NCBI GenBank assembly: GCA_023387735.1
Contig: JAEWHP010000040.1
Coordinates: 106,728-170,727 of the forward strand
Direction: 5' to 3'
DNA length: 64,000 nucleotides
DNA from: Pseudomonadota bacterium
Lineage (GTDB): Bacteria; Pseudomonadota; Alphaproteobacteria; Rhizobiales; Xanthobacteraceae
The translations under genes were made by a program, and so were the position numbers. Shown piece after piece: positions 16,201-26,406 of this stretch. The notes under the pieces are model-generated. The model was given only the letters and a program-made list of their open reading frames with translations, had not been told where the DNA came from and did not search any database. Positions within the stretch are counted from its first letter, which is position 1. Each line of letters begins with the position of its first letter.

Positions 16201-16650
16201 ATGGCAGCGCTTGAAAAAGGCATCACCGCTAACGGCACCGGCTACGGCGGCAAGACCTGGAATATTCTCGGTCAGGTCTACTTCCCGAAGGCCATCACCG
16301 ATTCCACCTTTGCATTCGAGACCAACAGCGAACCCGGCCAGTTCGTGCCGGTGCATGTCCATCCGACGCAGGACGAATTCATCCTGGTGCAGGAAGGTGT
16401 GCTGGATCTCAAGCTCGACGGCGTCTGGGTGCAGGCCAAGGCCGGCGATCTGGTCCGCATGCCGCGCGGCATTCCGCATGGCTACTTCAACAAATCCGAC
16501 AAGCCGGCGCGGGCGCTGTTCTGGGTGTCGCCGATGCAGAAGCTCGAAGCGCTGTTCAACCAGTTGCACAACCTGACCGACCCCGAAGAGGTGGTGCGGA
16601 TCTCCGCGCAGCACGAGGTCAATTTCTTGCCACCGGAGGCCAACGAATAG
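16201..16650 (+). CDS. Small cupin-domain protein, paralogue B
   Basis: This is a 149-residue single cupin with HVHPTQDEFILVQEG in motif 1 and GIPHGYFNKSDKPARALFWVSP in motif 2, so all expected metal ligands are present. It is a clear paralogue of the protein at 12934, sharing WNILGQVYFPK-like and FLPP segments. A GAGGAGATGGCGAC ribosome site precedes ATG 16201. It follows the arylformamidase-like gene by 42 bases and is probably in the MarR operon. The function is open: a dioxygenase, an isomerase or a sensor is possible. Confidence 0.86.
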   Translation: MAALEKGITANGTGYGGKTWNILGQVYFPKAITDSTFAFETNSEPGQFVPVHVHPTQDEFILVQEGVLDLKLDGVWVQAKAGDLVRMPRGIPHGYFNKSDKPARALFWVSPMQKLEALFNQLHNLTDPEEVVRISAQHEVNFLPPEANE

Positions 16651-16765
16651 GCACAGCCGCCGAAGGCTTCGCTGGAGCGAAGCACAAAGTTCCAGGGCCG
16701 GGGCCGCGTAGTGCGGCTGCCCGGCCCATCTATTTGTGGGCCGGACCTCATTCCCCACTTGCGCT

Positions 16766-16791
16766 GAATTACTTTAATCCTAAAATGATTT
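16766..16791. promoter_or_regulatory. Candidate MarR operator, site 4
   Basis: GAATTACTTTA and TAAAATGATTT flank ATCC. The two arms match as reverse complements at 8 of 11 positions. It is about 68 bases upstream of the CoA ligase start and shares AATTACTT with the site at 14710. Confidence 0.62.
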
Positions 16792-16858
16792 GTGAGACAA
16801 CGCTGCCGGGCGTCCTCGATATTGATCTCGAGCCTTTCATTGATGAAAGCGACGGGTG

Positions 16859-18577
16859 ATGGAAATGTCAGGTCAAACTCCCAGCCGAACCTCCGGTCCG
16901 ACGCATGGACCGGTCCTTGGCCCCTCCGGTCACGTCGACGATTTTGCGCGGCGAAATCTGCCGCCGTTCGAGCAATGGCCTGAATTGCTGCTCGACCGGC
17001 CCGAGTTTCAATATCCGGAGTATCTGAACGCGGCGGTCGAACTGACCGACCGTATCGTCGAAAAAGGGTGGGGTGACCGGATTGCGCTGATCGGTAACGG
17101 CCGCCAGCGCACCTACAAGGAACTCGCCGACTGGTCCAACCGTTTGGCCCATGCGCTGGTCGAAAATTACGGCGTCAAGCCCGGCAATCGGGTGCTGATC
17201 CGTTCCGGCAACAATCCGGCGCTGGTCGCGGCATGGCTTGCGGCGACCAAGGCCGGCGCCGTCGTCGTCAACACCATGCCGATGCTGCGCGCCGGAGAAC
17301 TCGCCAAGATCATCGACAAGGCCGAGATTGCGCTGGCGCTGACCGACAGTCGTATCGCAGACGAACTGGTCGCATGCGCGAAGACCAGCCGGTTTCTCAA
17401 GCAGGTCGTGAATTTCGACGGCACCTCGAACCATGACGCCGAGCTCGACCGGGTGGCGCTGAACAAGCCGGTGAAGTTCGAGGCGGTGAAGACCGGGCGC
17501 GATGACGTTGCCTTGCTGGGATTTACCTCGGGCACCACCGGCGAGCCCAAGGCGACGATGCATTTTCACCGCGACCTGATGATCGTTGCCGATGGTTACG
17601 CCAGGGAAGTCCTTGGCGTCACCGAGGACGATGTTTTCGTCGGCTCGCCGCCGCTGGCATTTACGTTCGGACTCGGCGGGCTTGCGATCTTTCCGCTGCG
17701 GTTCGGCGCGACGGCGACGCTCTTGGAAAATGCAGCTCCGAGCGAGATGATCAAGATCATCGAAACCTACAAGGCCACGGTATGCTTTACTTCGCCGACG
17801 GCGTATCGCGCCATGATGGCCGCGATGGACAAGGGCGCGGACCTGTCGTCGCTTCGGATTGCGGTTTCCGCCGGCGAGACGCTACCGGCGCCGGTATTCG
17901 AGGCCTGGACTGGCAAGACCGGCAAGACGATTCTCGACGGGATCGGCTCAACGGAACTGCTGCACATCTTCATCACCAACCGCGTCGGCGATGCCATCGG
18001 CGGAACGACGGGGCATCCGGTTTCCGGCTATGAGGCAAAAATCGTCGATGACGACATGAACGAATTGGCACCAGGCAGCGTCGGCAGGCTCGCCGTGCGC
18101 GGGCCGACCGGATGTCGTTACCTCGCCGACAGCAGGCAGTCGAACTATGTACGCGACGGCTGGAATCTCACGGGCGATTCCTTTGTGCAGGACGCCGGCG
18201 GCCGGCTGTCCTTTGTCGCCCGCTCGGACGACATGATCGTGTCTTCCGGCTACAACATCGCAGGCCCCGAGGTCGAGGCGGCGCTGCTGTCGCATCCCGC
18301 GGTCGCCGAATGCGGGGTGGTCGGCGCTCCCGACGAGGCGCGCGGCCTGATCGTCAAGGCTTACGTGGTGCTGGCAGGCGATGCCAAAGCCGACGCCGCG
18401 CTGACGCAGGCGTTGCAGGATCACGTCAAGCGCGAGATCGCGCCGTATAAATACCCGCGTGCGATTGAATACGTCGCGCAACTGCCGAAGACTGAAACCG
18501 GCAAGCTGAGGCGCTTCACGCTGCGGCAGATGGCTGCGGCCGGCAATGCATCGACGCCCGGTGTCGCTGCGGAATGA
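16859..18577 (+). CDS. AMP-forming aromatic acid-CoA ligase (2-aminobenzoate/benzoate-CoA ligase type)
   Basis: The product has about 572 residues. ATG 16859 directly follows GTG 16856, and a third start is at 16865. Adenylate-forming signatures are complete: the P-loop TSGTTGEPK near residue 224, GIGSTELLH (motif A5), YNIAGPEVEAALL (A8) and the catalytic Lys in PKTETGKLRR. It should activate an aromatic carboxylate with ATP and CoA. Next to the aminobenzoyl-CoA monooxygenase/reductase and RidA, anthranilate is the likeliest substrate, with benzoate or salicylate as alternatives. A candidate MarR operator is upstream, and the ridA-like gene follows after 22 bases. Confidence 0.88.
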   Translation: MEMSGQTPSRTSGPTHGPVLGPSGHVDDFARRNLPPFEQWPELLLDRPEFQYPEYLNAAVELTDRIVEKGWGDRIALIGNGRQRTYKELADWSNRLAHALVENYGVKPGNRVLIRSGNNPALVAAWLAATKAGAVVVNTMPMLRAGELAKIIDKAEIALALTDSRIADELVACAKTSRFLKQVVNFDGTSNHDAELDRVALNKPVKFEAVKTGRDDVALLGFTSGTTGEPKATMHFHRDLMIVADGYAREVLGVTEDDVFVGSPPLAFTFGLGGLAIFPLRFGATATLLENAAPSEMIKIIETYKATVCFTSPTAYRAMMAAMDKGADLSSLRIAVSAGETLPAPVFEAWTGKTGKTILDGIGSTELLHIFITNRVGDAIGGTTGHPVSGYEAKIVDDDMNELAPGSVGRLAVRGPTGCRYLADSRQSNYVRDGWNLTGDSFVQDAGGRLSFVARSDDMIVSSGYNIAGPEVEAALLSHPAVAECGVVGAPDEARGLIVKAYVVLAGDAKADAALTQALQDHVKREIAPYKYPRAIEYVAQLPKTETGKLRRFTLRQMAAAGNASTPGVAAE

Positions 18578-18599
18578 ACTCGATTGAGGGAGATAGCCG

Positions 18600-19046
18600 G
18601 TGACCGCACCAGATGGCCCCGCCTTGACGGTGGTGGCTGCTACAATGAGCGATAGCCCGCAGGTGCTGCAGCCGAGCGGCTGGCCGATGCCGAAAGGATA
18701 CGCCAACGGCATGGCGGCCGATGGCCGTCTTGTGGTGACCGGCGGCGTGATCGGCTGGGATACCGAGGGCCATCTGGAATCCGACTTTGTCGCGCAGGTA
18801 CGCCAGACGCTGCGCACCATTTCCGAAATACTCGCGGTGGGTGGTGCGCGCCCGGAGCATCTGGTGCGGCTGACGTGGTACGTTGTCGATATCGAGGAGT
18901 ACCTGGCCAACCTCAAGAATCTCGGCCGGGTCTACCGCGAGATTTTCGGTACGCATTATCCGGCGATGGCGCTGGTGCAGGTGGTGCGCCTGGTCGAGAA
19001 AGCCGCGCGTGTCGAAATCGAGGCGACGGCGGTGGTGCCGCGCTGA
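18600..19046 (+). CDS. RidA/YjgF/UK114-family enamine/imine deaminase-like protein
   Basis: The product has 148 residues from GTG 18600, which has GGGAGATAGCC upstream. An ATG at 18645 would give the core domain only. The family core is visible in YANGMAADGRLVVTGGVIGWD and the C-terminal RVEIEATAVV, whose Arg is the conserved carboxylate-binding residue. RidA proteins hydrolyse reactive enamines or imines. The reduced product of aminobenzoyl-CoA is such an amino-cyclohexene compound, so a deaminating role in the pathway is attractive but inferred. Its end is 26 bases from a convergent ABC ATPase gene. Confidence 0.88.
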   Translation: MTAPDGPALTVVAATMSDSPQVLQPSGWPMPKGYANGMAADGRLVVTGGVIGWDTEGHLESDFVAQVRQTLRTISEILAVGGARPEHLVRLTWYVVDIEEYLANLKNLGRVYREIFGTHYPAMALVQVVRLVEKAARVEIEATAVVPR

Positions 19047-19072
19047 GACATTGTGCCTGCGAAGGCCAGCCG

Positions 19073-20160
19073 CTACCCGGGCACGCGTATCTGCTTGGCG
19101 GCCTCAAACGCTGCCAGCCGCTCGTTGAGTTTGCCGTTCGCCATGCCGGCCCGGGCGATGATGGTGGGGACGGGCAGGGTTTCGAAAAAGTGGCAGGCGA
19201 CGCGATGGCCGGGTGATGCTTCGCGCAGCTTCGGCTCCTCGGCCGAGCAGCGCGCCTGCGCGTGCGGGCAGCGGGTATGGAAACGGCACCCGCTCGGCGG
19301 CTTGAACGGGCTCGGCACGTCGCCCTGCAGCATCACGCGCTTGGTGCGCAGGCCCGGATCGGGCTTTGGGATCGCTGCCAGCAGCGCCTGGGTGTAGGGG
19401 TGCAGCGGGCGATCATAGAGTGTCTTCTTGTCGGCGATCTCGACCAGCTTGCCGAGATACATCACTGCGACGCGGTCGCTGATGTGCTTCACCACGGCGA
19501 GATCGTGGGCGATGAACAGATAGGACAGACCGAAGCGTTGCTGCAGATTCTGCAGCAGGTTGACGATTTGCGCCTGGATCGAAACGTCCAGCGCCGATAC
19601 CGGCTCGTCGCAGACGATCAGTTCGGGATTGGCGGCCAGCGCGCGCGCGATGCCGATACGCTGGCGCTGCCCGCCGGAGAACTGATGCGGATAGCGCCGG
19701 GCATGCTCGGGCAGCAGGCCGACGATTTCCAGCAACTCGCGGCCGCGTGCGGCCTGCGACTCGGCGTCGCCGATTTCGTGCACGCGCAGCGGCTCGGCCA
19801 GGATCTCGCCCACCGTCATCCGCGGATTGAGCGAGGCGTAGGGGTCCTGGAATATGATCTGCATGTGCCGGCGCAAACGCCGCATCTCGTCCTTGTTGAG
19901 GTTTGCGATCTCCTTGCCCTTGAAGCGCACCGAGCCTCCGGTGGGGTCCATCAGGCGCAGGATCAGGCGCCCGGTGGTCGACTTGCCGCAGCCGGATTCG
20001 CCGACCAGCGCCAGCGTCTCGCCGCGGGCGATCTCGAAACTCACGTCCTCGACGGCGCGCACCAGCCCGACGGTCTTGCGGCGGATGAGGCCGCGGCTGA
20101 CCGCAAAATGCTTGACCAGGCCATCGACCTGCAGGACGGGGACATCGGTCGCGGGAGCGC

Positions 20161-20164
<4 letters not shown>
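19073..20164 (-). CDS. Peptide-type ABC transporter ATPase (DppF/OppF-like)
   Basis: This is a 363-residue ATPase starting at ATG 20164, which overlaps the stop of the upstream ATPase gene by 4 bp. Walker A is GESGCGKSTTGR, the signature motif FSGGQRQRIGIARAL, and Walker B ELIVCDEP. The C-terminal oligopeptide-transporter extension carries the Cys pair block SGCRFHTRCPHAQARC, typical of a [4Fe-4S]-binding or Cys-rich Opp/Dpp ATPase tail. It is the last gene of the six-gene leftward operon and ends 26 bases from the ridA-like gene. A longer frame upstream is antisense or overlapping and is not used. Confidence 0.92.
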
Positions 20165-21140
<976 letters not shown>

Positions 21141-21141
<1 letters not shown>

Positions 21142-22712
21142 CAGAAGGAGTAATCCAGTCCCTTGTAGAAGGTGTTCTGATAGAGCATGTGCGGCCGGAC
21201 ACCTTTCAGCTTCTTGACGCTCGTCGTGTACATCGCGATGTTCATGACCGGCATCCACAGATGCTCCTGTGTGACCCGCTGCTGCGCCAGTGCGTAGTAC
21301 TTGGTGCGGTCGGCCTCCGTCAGCGAGGCGCGTCCCATCTTCAGGTACTCGTCGGTCTTGGCGTCGTTCCAGTTCATCCGGTTGGGCGCCGGCATGTTCT
21401 TGGAGTCGAAGTAGAAGTTGAGCAGGTCGCCTGCCGAGATATAGGGGAACGTCACCGTCCACAGCTCGAAGTCCTGCTTGGCCATCTCGGCCGGCGCGAT
21501 CGTGGAGTCGAAGCCTACGATCTTCCAGTCGATGCCGATCTTGCGCATGTAGCCCTGGATCGCCTCGGAAACGCGCGGGAAATAGGCCACCTGGGTGAAC
21601 AGGACCTTCGGCGCAAGCTTGACGCCATCCTTCTCGCGGATGCCGTCGGCGCCCACCTTCCAGCCGGCCTCGTCCAGGAGCTTCTTTGCCCGCTCGACGT
21701 CTTCCTTGATGATGCCCTTGGTCGATTCCGCAAAATCGAGCGCCTTGGGATCGATGAAGGTGTAGGCGGGATCGGCGTTGCCCAGCATGATGCCCTTGAC
21801 GATCTCGGCGCGATTGATGGCGATATTCATCGCTTCGCGCACGCGGGCGTCGGCGACCATCGGCCGCGTCGTCTTGTAGCCGTAATACATCAGCTGGAAG
21901 TTTGGCTGGGCTTCCTGGACGGTCAGATTGGGCGCGGCCTTGACCTGCTGGATGAACGCTACCGGAACCTGGTGCGTAACGTCGAACTGTCCGCCCATCA
22001 TGGCGGCGACCCGGGCGGAGTCCTCCGGCACGATCTTGATGCTGAGCTTCTCGAATTTGACCGGGCCCTTGTTCTGGTACATCGACGGGCCCCATTTGTA
22101 GGCGTCGTGGCGCTTGAGCACGATTTCGGTGCGCGGCTGCCAGCTTTCGAAACACCATGGCCCGGTGCCGTCGATTCCCTTGATGCCGTAGTCCTTGCCG
22201 AGCGACTCCACGCTCTCCTGATTGTGGATGGCGGTCGTGAACATCGTGAGCTGGAGCAGGAGATCGGCGAACGGCTCTTTGAGTTCGTACTCGACCGTAT
22301 AGGGATCGGGCGCCCGCAATTCCTTGATGTTACCCGCACGCCAGGCGAGAGGCGCCTTGAGTTCGGCGCTGGTCAGTCGCTTGAAGGAATATATCACGTC
22401 GGCGGCGGTGAATTTCTTGCCGCTGCAGAACTGCACGTCGTCGCGCAGCTTGAAGGTATAGAGCTTGCCGTCCTCGCTGACGGTCCAGGACTTGGCGAGA
22501 TAGGGGATCGCGGTCTTCCCGTCCCAGTCCATCGCCACCAGCGTGTCCTGGAACATGTTGACGATGTCGGAGGTCGGCGACCACGTGGTGCGCTGGCCGT
22601 CATAATGCGGCGCGTCGAGCGCCTTCATCATCTTCAGCGTCTGGGCCCCTGCCGCCGATGAAATAGCGGCCGCCCCCAGCAGCGCCACAACGCCTGTCAA
22701 AACCCTGCGCAT
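21141..22712 (-). CDS. Family 5 extracellular solute-binding protein, tandem copy 1
   Basis: The 523-residue product has a Sec signal at residues 1-23 ending AAGA|Q. The SBP_bac_5 pattern is clear: YLAKSWTVSEDGKLYTFKLR, then FCSGKKFTAADVIYSFKRL, then VREAMNIAINRAEIVKG. It aligns end to end with the next binding protein (22740-24302), sharing SPTSDIVNMFQDTLVAMDWD-like and NTFYKGLD ends. It lies 27 bases downstream of that paralogue. Such proteins deliver peptides, opines or other organic ligands to the permease. Which ligand is recognised cannot be read from sequence. Confidence 0.92.
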
Positions 22713-22739
22713 CGCATTCTCTCCCTGATGGTGTTCTTG

Positions 22740-24302
22740 TTATCGCGTAACGTCCAGCCCCTTGTAGAAGGTGTTCTGGTAGATCATGTGCGGCCTGGCG
22801 CCCGTGATCTTCTTGTTAGCGACCTGGTCCATGTTGATGTTGAGCACGGGTATCCAGAGGTGCTCGCGCGTCACCTTCTGCTGCACCAGCGCGTAATATT
22901 TTGCCCGGTCGGCTTCGGTCAGCGCGGAGCGGCCCTGCTTCAGCCAGGTATCGGTTTCGGCATCCTTCCAGTTCATCCGGTTGGGCGTCGGGATGTTGGC
23001 GGAATCGAAATAGATGTTCATGAGATCGCCGGCCGACAGATACGGCACCGTGACCGACCAGATCTCGTAGTCCTGCTCCGCCATCTTCACCGAAGCGATG
23101 GTCGAGTCCCATGGCTGCAGTCGCCAGTCGACGCCGATCTTCCTGAGATAGCCCTGGATGGCGTCGGCGACGCGGGCCGAATTGGCATTCGCGGTGAAAT
23201 AGACTTTTGGTGCGAGCCTGAGCCCGTCCTTTTCGCGGACGCCGTCGGCGCCCGGCTTCCAGCCGGCCTCTTCGAGCAGGGCCTTGGCGCGCTCGAGGTC
23301 TTCCTTGACGACGCCGTTGGTAGCGGGGTCGAAGTCGAGCGCGTCCGGGTCAACGATGGTGAAGGCGGGATCCGCATTACCGAGCAGGATCGCCTTGGCG
23401 ATCTCGGCGCGGTTGATGGCGATGCTCATGGCCTCGCGGACGCGCCGGTCGGCCACCATCGGCCGTGTCGTCTTGAAGCCAAAATAGAGAAGCTGGAAAT
23501 TCGGCTTGGCCGGCGTCACGGCCAGCATCGGGGCGGCCTTGGCCTGCGAGATGAACTGCGCCGGAAACTGGTGGGTGATATCGAACTGGCCGGACATCAT
23601 CGCCGCGACGCGGCTGGAGTCTTCCGGCACGATCCTGATGACCAGCTTCTCGAATTTCACCGGCCCCTTGTTCTTGTACATCGAGGGGCCCCATTTGTAG
23701 GCATCGTGCCGCTTCAGCACGATCTCGGTGCGCGGTGTCCAGTGATCGAAGCACCAAGGACCGGTACCATCCGCTCCCTTGATGCCGTAGTCCTTGCCGA
23801 GTGCCTCCACGCTCTCCTTGTTGTGGATGACGTTGGTGAACATCGTGAGCTGCAGCAGCAGTTCGGAGAACGGCTCCTCGAGTTCGTATTCGACGGTGTG
23901 AGGATCGGTCGCGCGCAGTTCCTTGATGCGACCGGCGCGCCAGGCGTAGGGTCCCTTGATTGCGGGGTCCTTGAGCCGCTTGAAGCTGTAGACGACGTCC
24001 TCGGCCGTGAATTTCTTGCCGCTGCAGAACGAGACGTCGTCGCGCAGCTTGAACGTATAGGTCCTGCCGTCCTCGCTGATCGTCCACGATTTGGCGAGGT
24101 AGGGGATCGGCGTCTTGCCGTCCCAGTCGAGCGCGACCAGCGTATCCTGGAACATGTTGACGATGTCGGACGTCGGTCCCCATGTCGTGCGCTGCGCATC
24201 GTAATGCGGCGCGTCGATGCCCTTCATCAAGGTGAGCGTCTGGGCCGCAGCCGGCCCGGCCATTCCGAACGCCAATGCCACACTCAGAGCCAGTCTGATC
24301 AT
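22740..24302 (-). CDS. Family 5 extracellular solute-binding protein, tandem copy 2
   Basis: The product has 520 residues from ATG 24302, which overlaps the permease stop by 4 bp. It has a Sec signal at residues 1-21 (LALSVALAFGMAGPAAAQ). Family landmarks are YLAKSWTISEDGRTYTFKLR, FCSGKKFTAEDVVYSFKRL and VREAMSIAINRAEIAKA. It is a close paralogue of the protein at 21141. Two binding proteins sharing one permease pair would widen the range of ligands. The frame is open further upstream, but that part lies within the permease gene on the same strand. Confidence 0.92.
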   Translation of the reverse strand: MIRLALSVALAFGMAGPAAAQTLTLMKGIDAPHYDAQRTTWGPTSDIVNMFQDTLVALDWDGKTPIPYLAKSWTISEDGRTYTFKLRDDVSFCSGKKFTAEDVVYSFKRLKDPAIKGPYAWRAGRIKELRATDPHTVEYELEEPFSELLLQLTMFTNVIHNKESVEALGKDYGIKGADGTGPWCFDHWTPRTEIVLKRHDAYKWGPSMYKNKGPVKFEKLVIRIVPEDSSRVAAMMSGQFDITHQFPAQFISQAKAAPMLAVTPAKPNFQLLYFGFKTTRPMVADRRVREAMSIAINRAEIAKAILLGNADPAFTIVDPDALDFDPATNGVVKEDLERAKALLEEAGWKPGADGVREKDGLRLAPKVYFTANANSARVADAIQGYLRKIGVDWRLQPWDSTIASVKMAEQDYEIWSVTVPYLSAGDLMNIYFDSANIPTPNRMNWKDAETDTWLKQGRSALTEADRAKYYALVQQKVTREHLWIPVLNINMDQVANKKITGARPHMIYQNTFYKGLDVTR

Positions 24303-25186
24303 GTTTGCAGCCTCGGATCGAGGACGTCGCGGAATGCGTCGCCCAGAAGGTTGGCGGCGAGCACGATCACGAAGATCGCAAAGCTCGGGATCGTCGCGAT
24401 GTGCGGTGCCATGAACAGGAAGTCGCGGCCCTGCGCCGCCATCATGCCGAGTTCGGCGGTCGGCGGCTGCGCGCCCATGCCGAGGAAGCCGAGCGCCGCG
24501 CCGATCAGGATGATCTGGCCGAACCGAAGCGTGAGGAACACGAAGATCGTCGAAATGCAATTCAGCGTCAGGTAGCGCCAGATCAGCGCGCTGTCGGACA
24601 CTCCGACGGCGCGGCCGGCTTCCATGAACTCCTGGCCCATCACGCCTATCGCGGCGCCGCGCGCGACCCGCGCCACATCGGGCACGGTCGCGACGACGAG
24701 GGCAATCACTACCGCCGCCAGTCCCGCGCCGAAGATCGCGGCTACCGCGAGCCCGATCAGGATCGCGGGGAATGCCAGCATCACGTCGACCAGCCGCATG
24801 ATCCAGCCGTCGAGCCGCCGGTAGTAGGCGGCGAGAATGCCGAGCACGCCGCCGATCAGGCCGCCGACGATCACGCCGACCAGCCCGAGCATCAGCGTGT
24901 TGCGCGTGCCGTAGATGACGCGGCTCAGGATATCGCGGCCGGTGTTGTCGGTACCGAACCAGTGCTCGGCGCTGGGTGGCTGCATCACCTTGGTCAGATC
25001 GGTAAAGTAGGGATCGTAGGGCGAGATCAGTGGTGCAAATACTGCCGCGAACACGATTGCAGTAAGCACCAGCGCGGCCACGGCGGCGACCCGGTCGCGC
25101 AGCAGCCGACGCAGCACGCCGGCACGGGCGAACACGCCGGTTTCCTGATCCTTGACGAACCCTTGCTCCAGTGCCTCGACGCTCAT
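24299..25186 (-). CDS. Peptide-type ABC transporter permease (DppC-like)
   Basis: The 295-residue product starts at ATG 25186, which overlaps the upstream permease stop by 4 bp. The N-terminal helix (VAAVAALVLTAIVFAAVFAPL) is followed by the periplasmic loop HWFGTDNTGRDILSRVIYG, characteristic of DppC and OppC. The five-helix transmembrane domain has its ATPase-contacting loop around EFMEAGRAVGVSDSALIW. It pairs with the DppB-like protein encoded just upstream. Confidence 0.92.
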   Translation of the reverse strand: MSVEALEQGFVKDQETGVFARAGVLRRLLRDRVAAVAALVLTAIVFAAVFAPLISPYDPYFTDLTKVMQPPSAEHWFGTDNTGRDILSRVIYGTRNTLMLGLVGVIVGGLIGGVLGILAAYYRRLDGWIMRLVDVMLAFPAILIGLAVAAIFGAGLAAVVIALVVATVPDVARVARGAAIGVMGQEFMEAGRAVGVSDSALIWRYLTLNCISTIFVFLTLRFGQIILIGAALGFLGMGAQPPTAELGMMAAQGRDFLFMAPHIATIPSFAIFVIVLAANLLGDAFRDVLDPRLQT

Positions 25187-26121
25187 CTTCGCCTCACCCT
25201 CGGATCGAGATAGACGTAGAGCACGTCGACCAGGAGATTGATCGACAGGAAGGCTATGGCGAGGATCATGATCGCGCCCTGCGCCGTCGGAAAATCGCTG
25301 GAGACGATGGCGCCGACGGCGAGCCGGCCGACGCCAGGCCACGAGAACATGGTTTCGGTGACCACCGCGCCGCCGAGCAGGAAGGCCGCCTGCAGCCCGA
25401 TCAGGGTGACGACGGGGATCAAGGCGTTGCGCAGCGCGTGATGAATGATCACCACGGTCTCGCGCAGTCCCTTGGCGCGCGCCGTGCGCACGAAGTCGGC
25501 GCCCAGTACTTCAAGAACGGCTGTGCGCGTCAAACGCGCGATGGGGCCGATCAATACTGCGCCGAGCGTCAGCGCCGGCAGGATCAGGCTCGGCAATCCG
25601 CCGTCCCAAATCGGCCCGGTGCGGCCGGTAAACGGAAGCAGGCCCCACTTGAAGCCGACATACTGAATCAGGATCAGGCCGATGAAGAACACCGGCATCG
25701 ATACGCCTGCCACCGAGCATGCCATGATGATGCGATCGGTGATGCGGCCGCGATTGACCGCCGCCAGCGTTCCAAGCAAGAGGCCCATCGGCACCGCGAG
25801 CAGCATCGATCCCACCATCAGCTCGACCGTGGGCCCGATGGTCATCGCCAGTTCTTCGCTCACCTCCCGGTTGGAGATGATGGAGCGGCCGAGATCGCCG
25901 CGTAGCACACGCATGATGTATTCGAAGAACTGGATCGGGATCGATCGGTCGAGGCCGAGCTCCTCGCGGATCGCGGCGATGGTCTCGGCCTTGGCATCGG
26001 GGCCGGCGATGATCATCGCCGGATCGGCCGGCACGACCTGTAACAAGCAAAAACAGAGGAAGAGGACCCCGAGCAAGGCGGGGAATGAAATCAGCAGGCG
26101 ATGGACGATCTGTTGTCCCAT
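25183..26121 (-). CDS. Peptide-type ABC transporter permease (DppB-like), first gene of operon
   Basis: The product has 312 residues with about six membrane helices. DppB/OppB landmarks are LLISFPALLGVLFLCFCLLQ at the N-terminus, the loop GDLGRSIISNREVSEEL, the ATPase-contacting segment FVRTARAKGLRETVVI, and the end DVLYVYLDPRVRRR. It is the first gene of the leftward operon. The operator candidate at 26231 is about 110 bases upstream. The ribosome site is weak. Confidence 0.92.
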   Translation of the reverse strand: MGQQIVHRLLISFPALLGVLFLCFCLLQVVPADPAMIIAGPDAKAETIAAIREELGLDRSIPIQFFEYIMRVLRGDLGRSIISNREVSEELAMTIGPTVELMVGSMLLAVPMGLLLGTLAAVNRGRITDRIIMACSVAGVSMPVFFIGLILIQYVGFKWGLLPFTGRTGPIWDGGLPSLILPALTLGAVLIGPIARLTRTAVLEVLGADFVRTARAKGLRETVVIIHHALRNALIPVVTLIGLQAAFLLGGAVVTETMFSWPGVGRLAVGAIVSSDFPTAQGAIMILAIAFLSINLLVDVLYVYLDPRVRRR

Positions 26122-26230
26122 GCGACGCCAACGGACCGGTTAGGCCATAGGAACGCGCCGCCGCTTACGCTGACGTTGTGCAGTCCCCTCCCTGGCAGCC
26201 GCGCTTCGTCCGACGTGCGCAGCATTTGTT

Positions 26231-26242
26231 TATCACGTGATA
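26231..26242. promoter_or_regulatory. Perfect 12-bp palindrome, candidate operator of the peptide ABC operon
   Basis: TATCACGTGATA is fully self-complementary. Nine-base arms CGTCCGACG (26207-26215) and CGTCGGACG (26251-26259) flank it as a second inverted repeat, though not exactly concentric. It lies about 110 bases upstream of the permease start. The regulator is unknown, and none is encoded nearby in this orientation. Confidence 0.45.
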
Positions 26243-26406
26243 GTGACATGCGTCGGACGCGACGTCACGCTTAATCGTTCCGGCTGCGGCGTTTTGCGCT
26301 TGGATCCGCAACGGGTTCTTGCGCTGCAAGAAAATCCGCGTCGCGAAATTTTCCGCGCGGCCGGATCTGTCTCGAGTTATGTGCGTCGCGAGCAGCGGCG
26401 ATCAAT

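Noticed and set aside
22728..24575. 615-codon rightward frame
   Set aside because: It is antisense to the tandem binding-protein gene and has no domain of its own.
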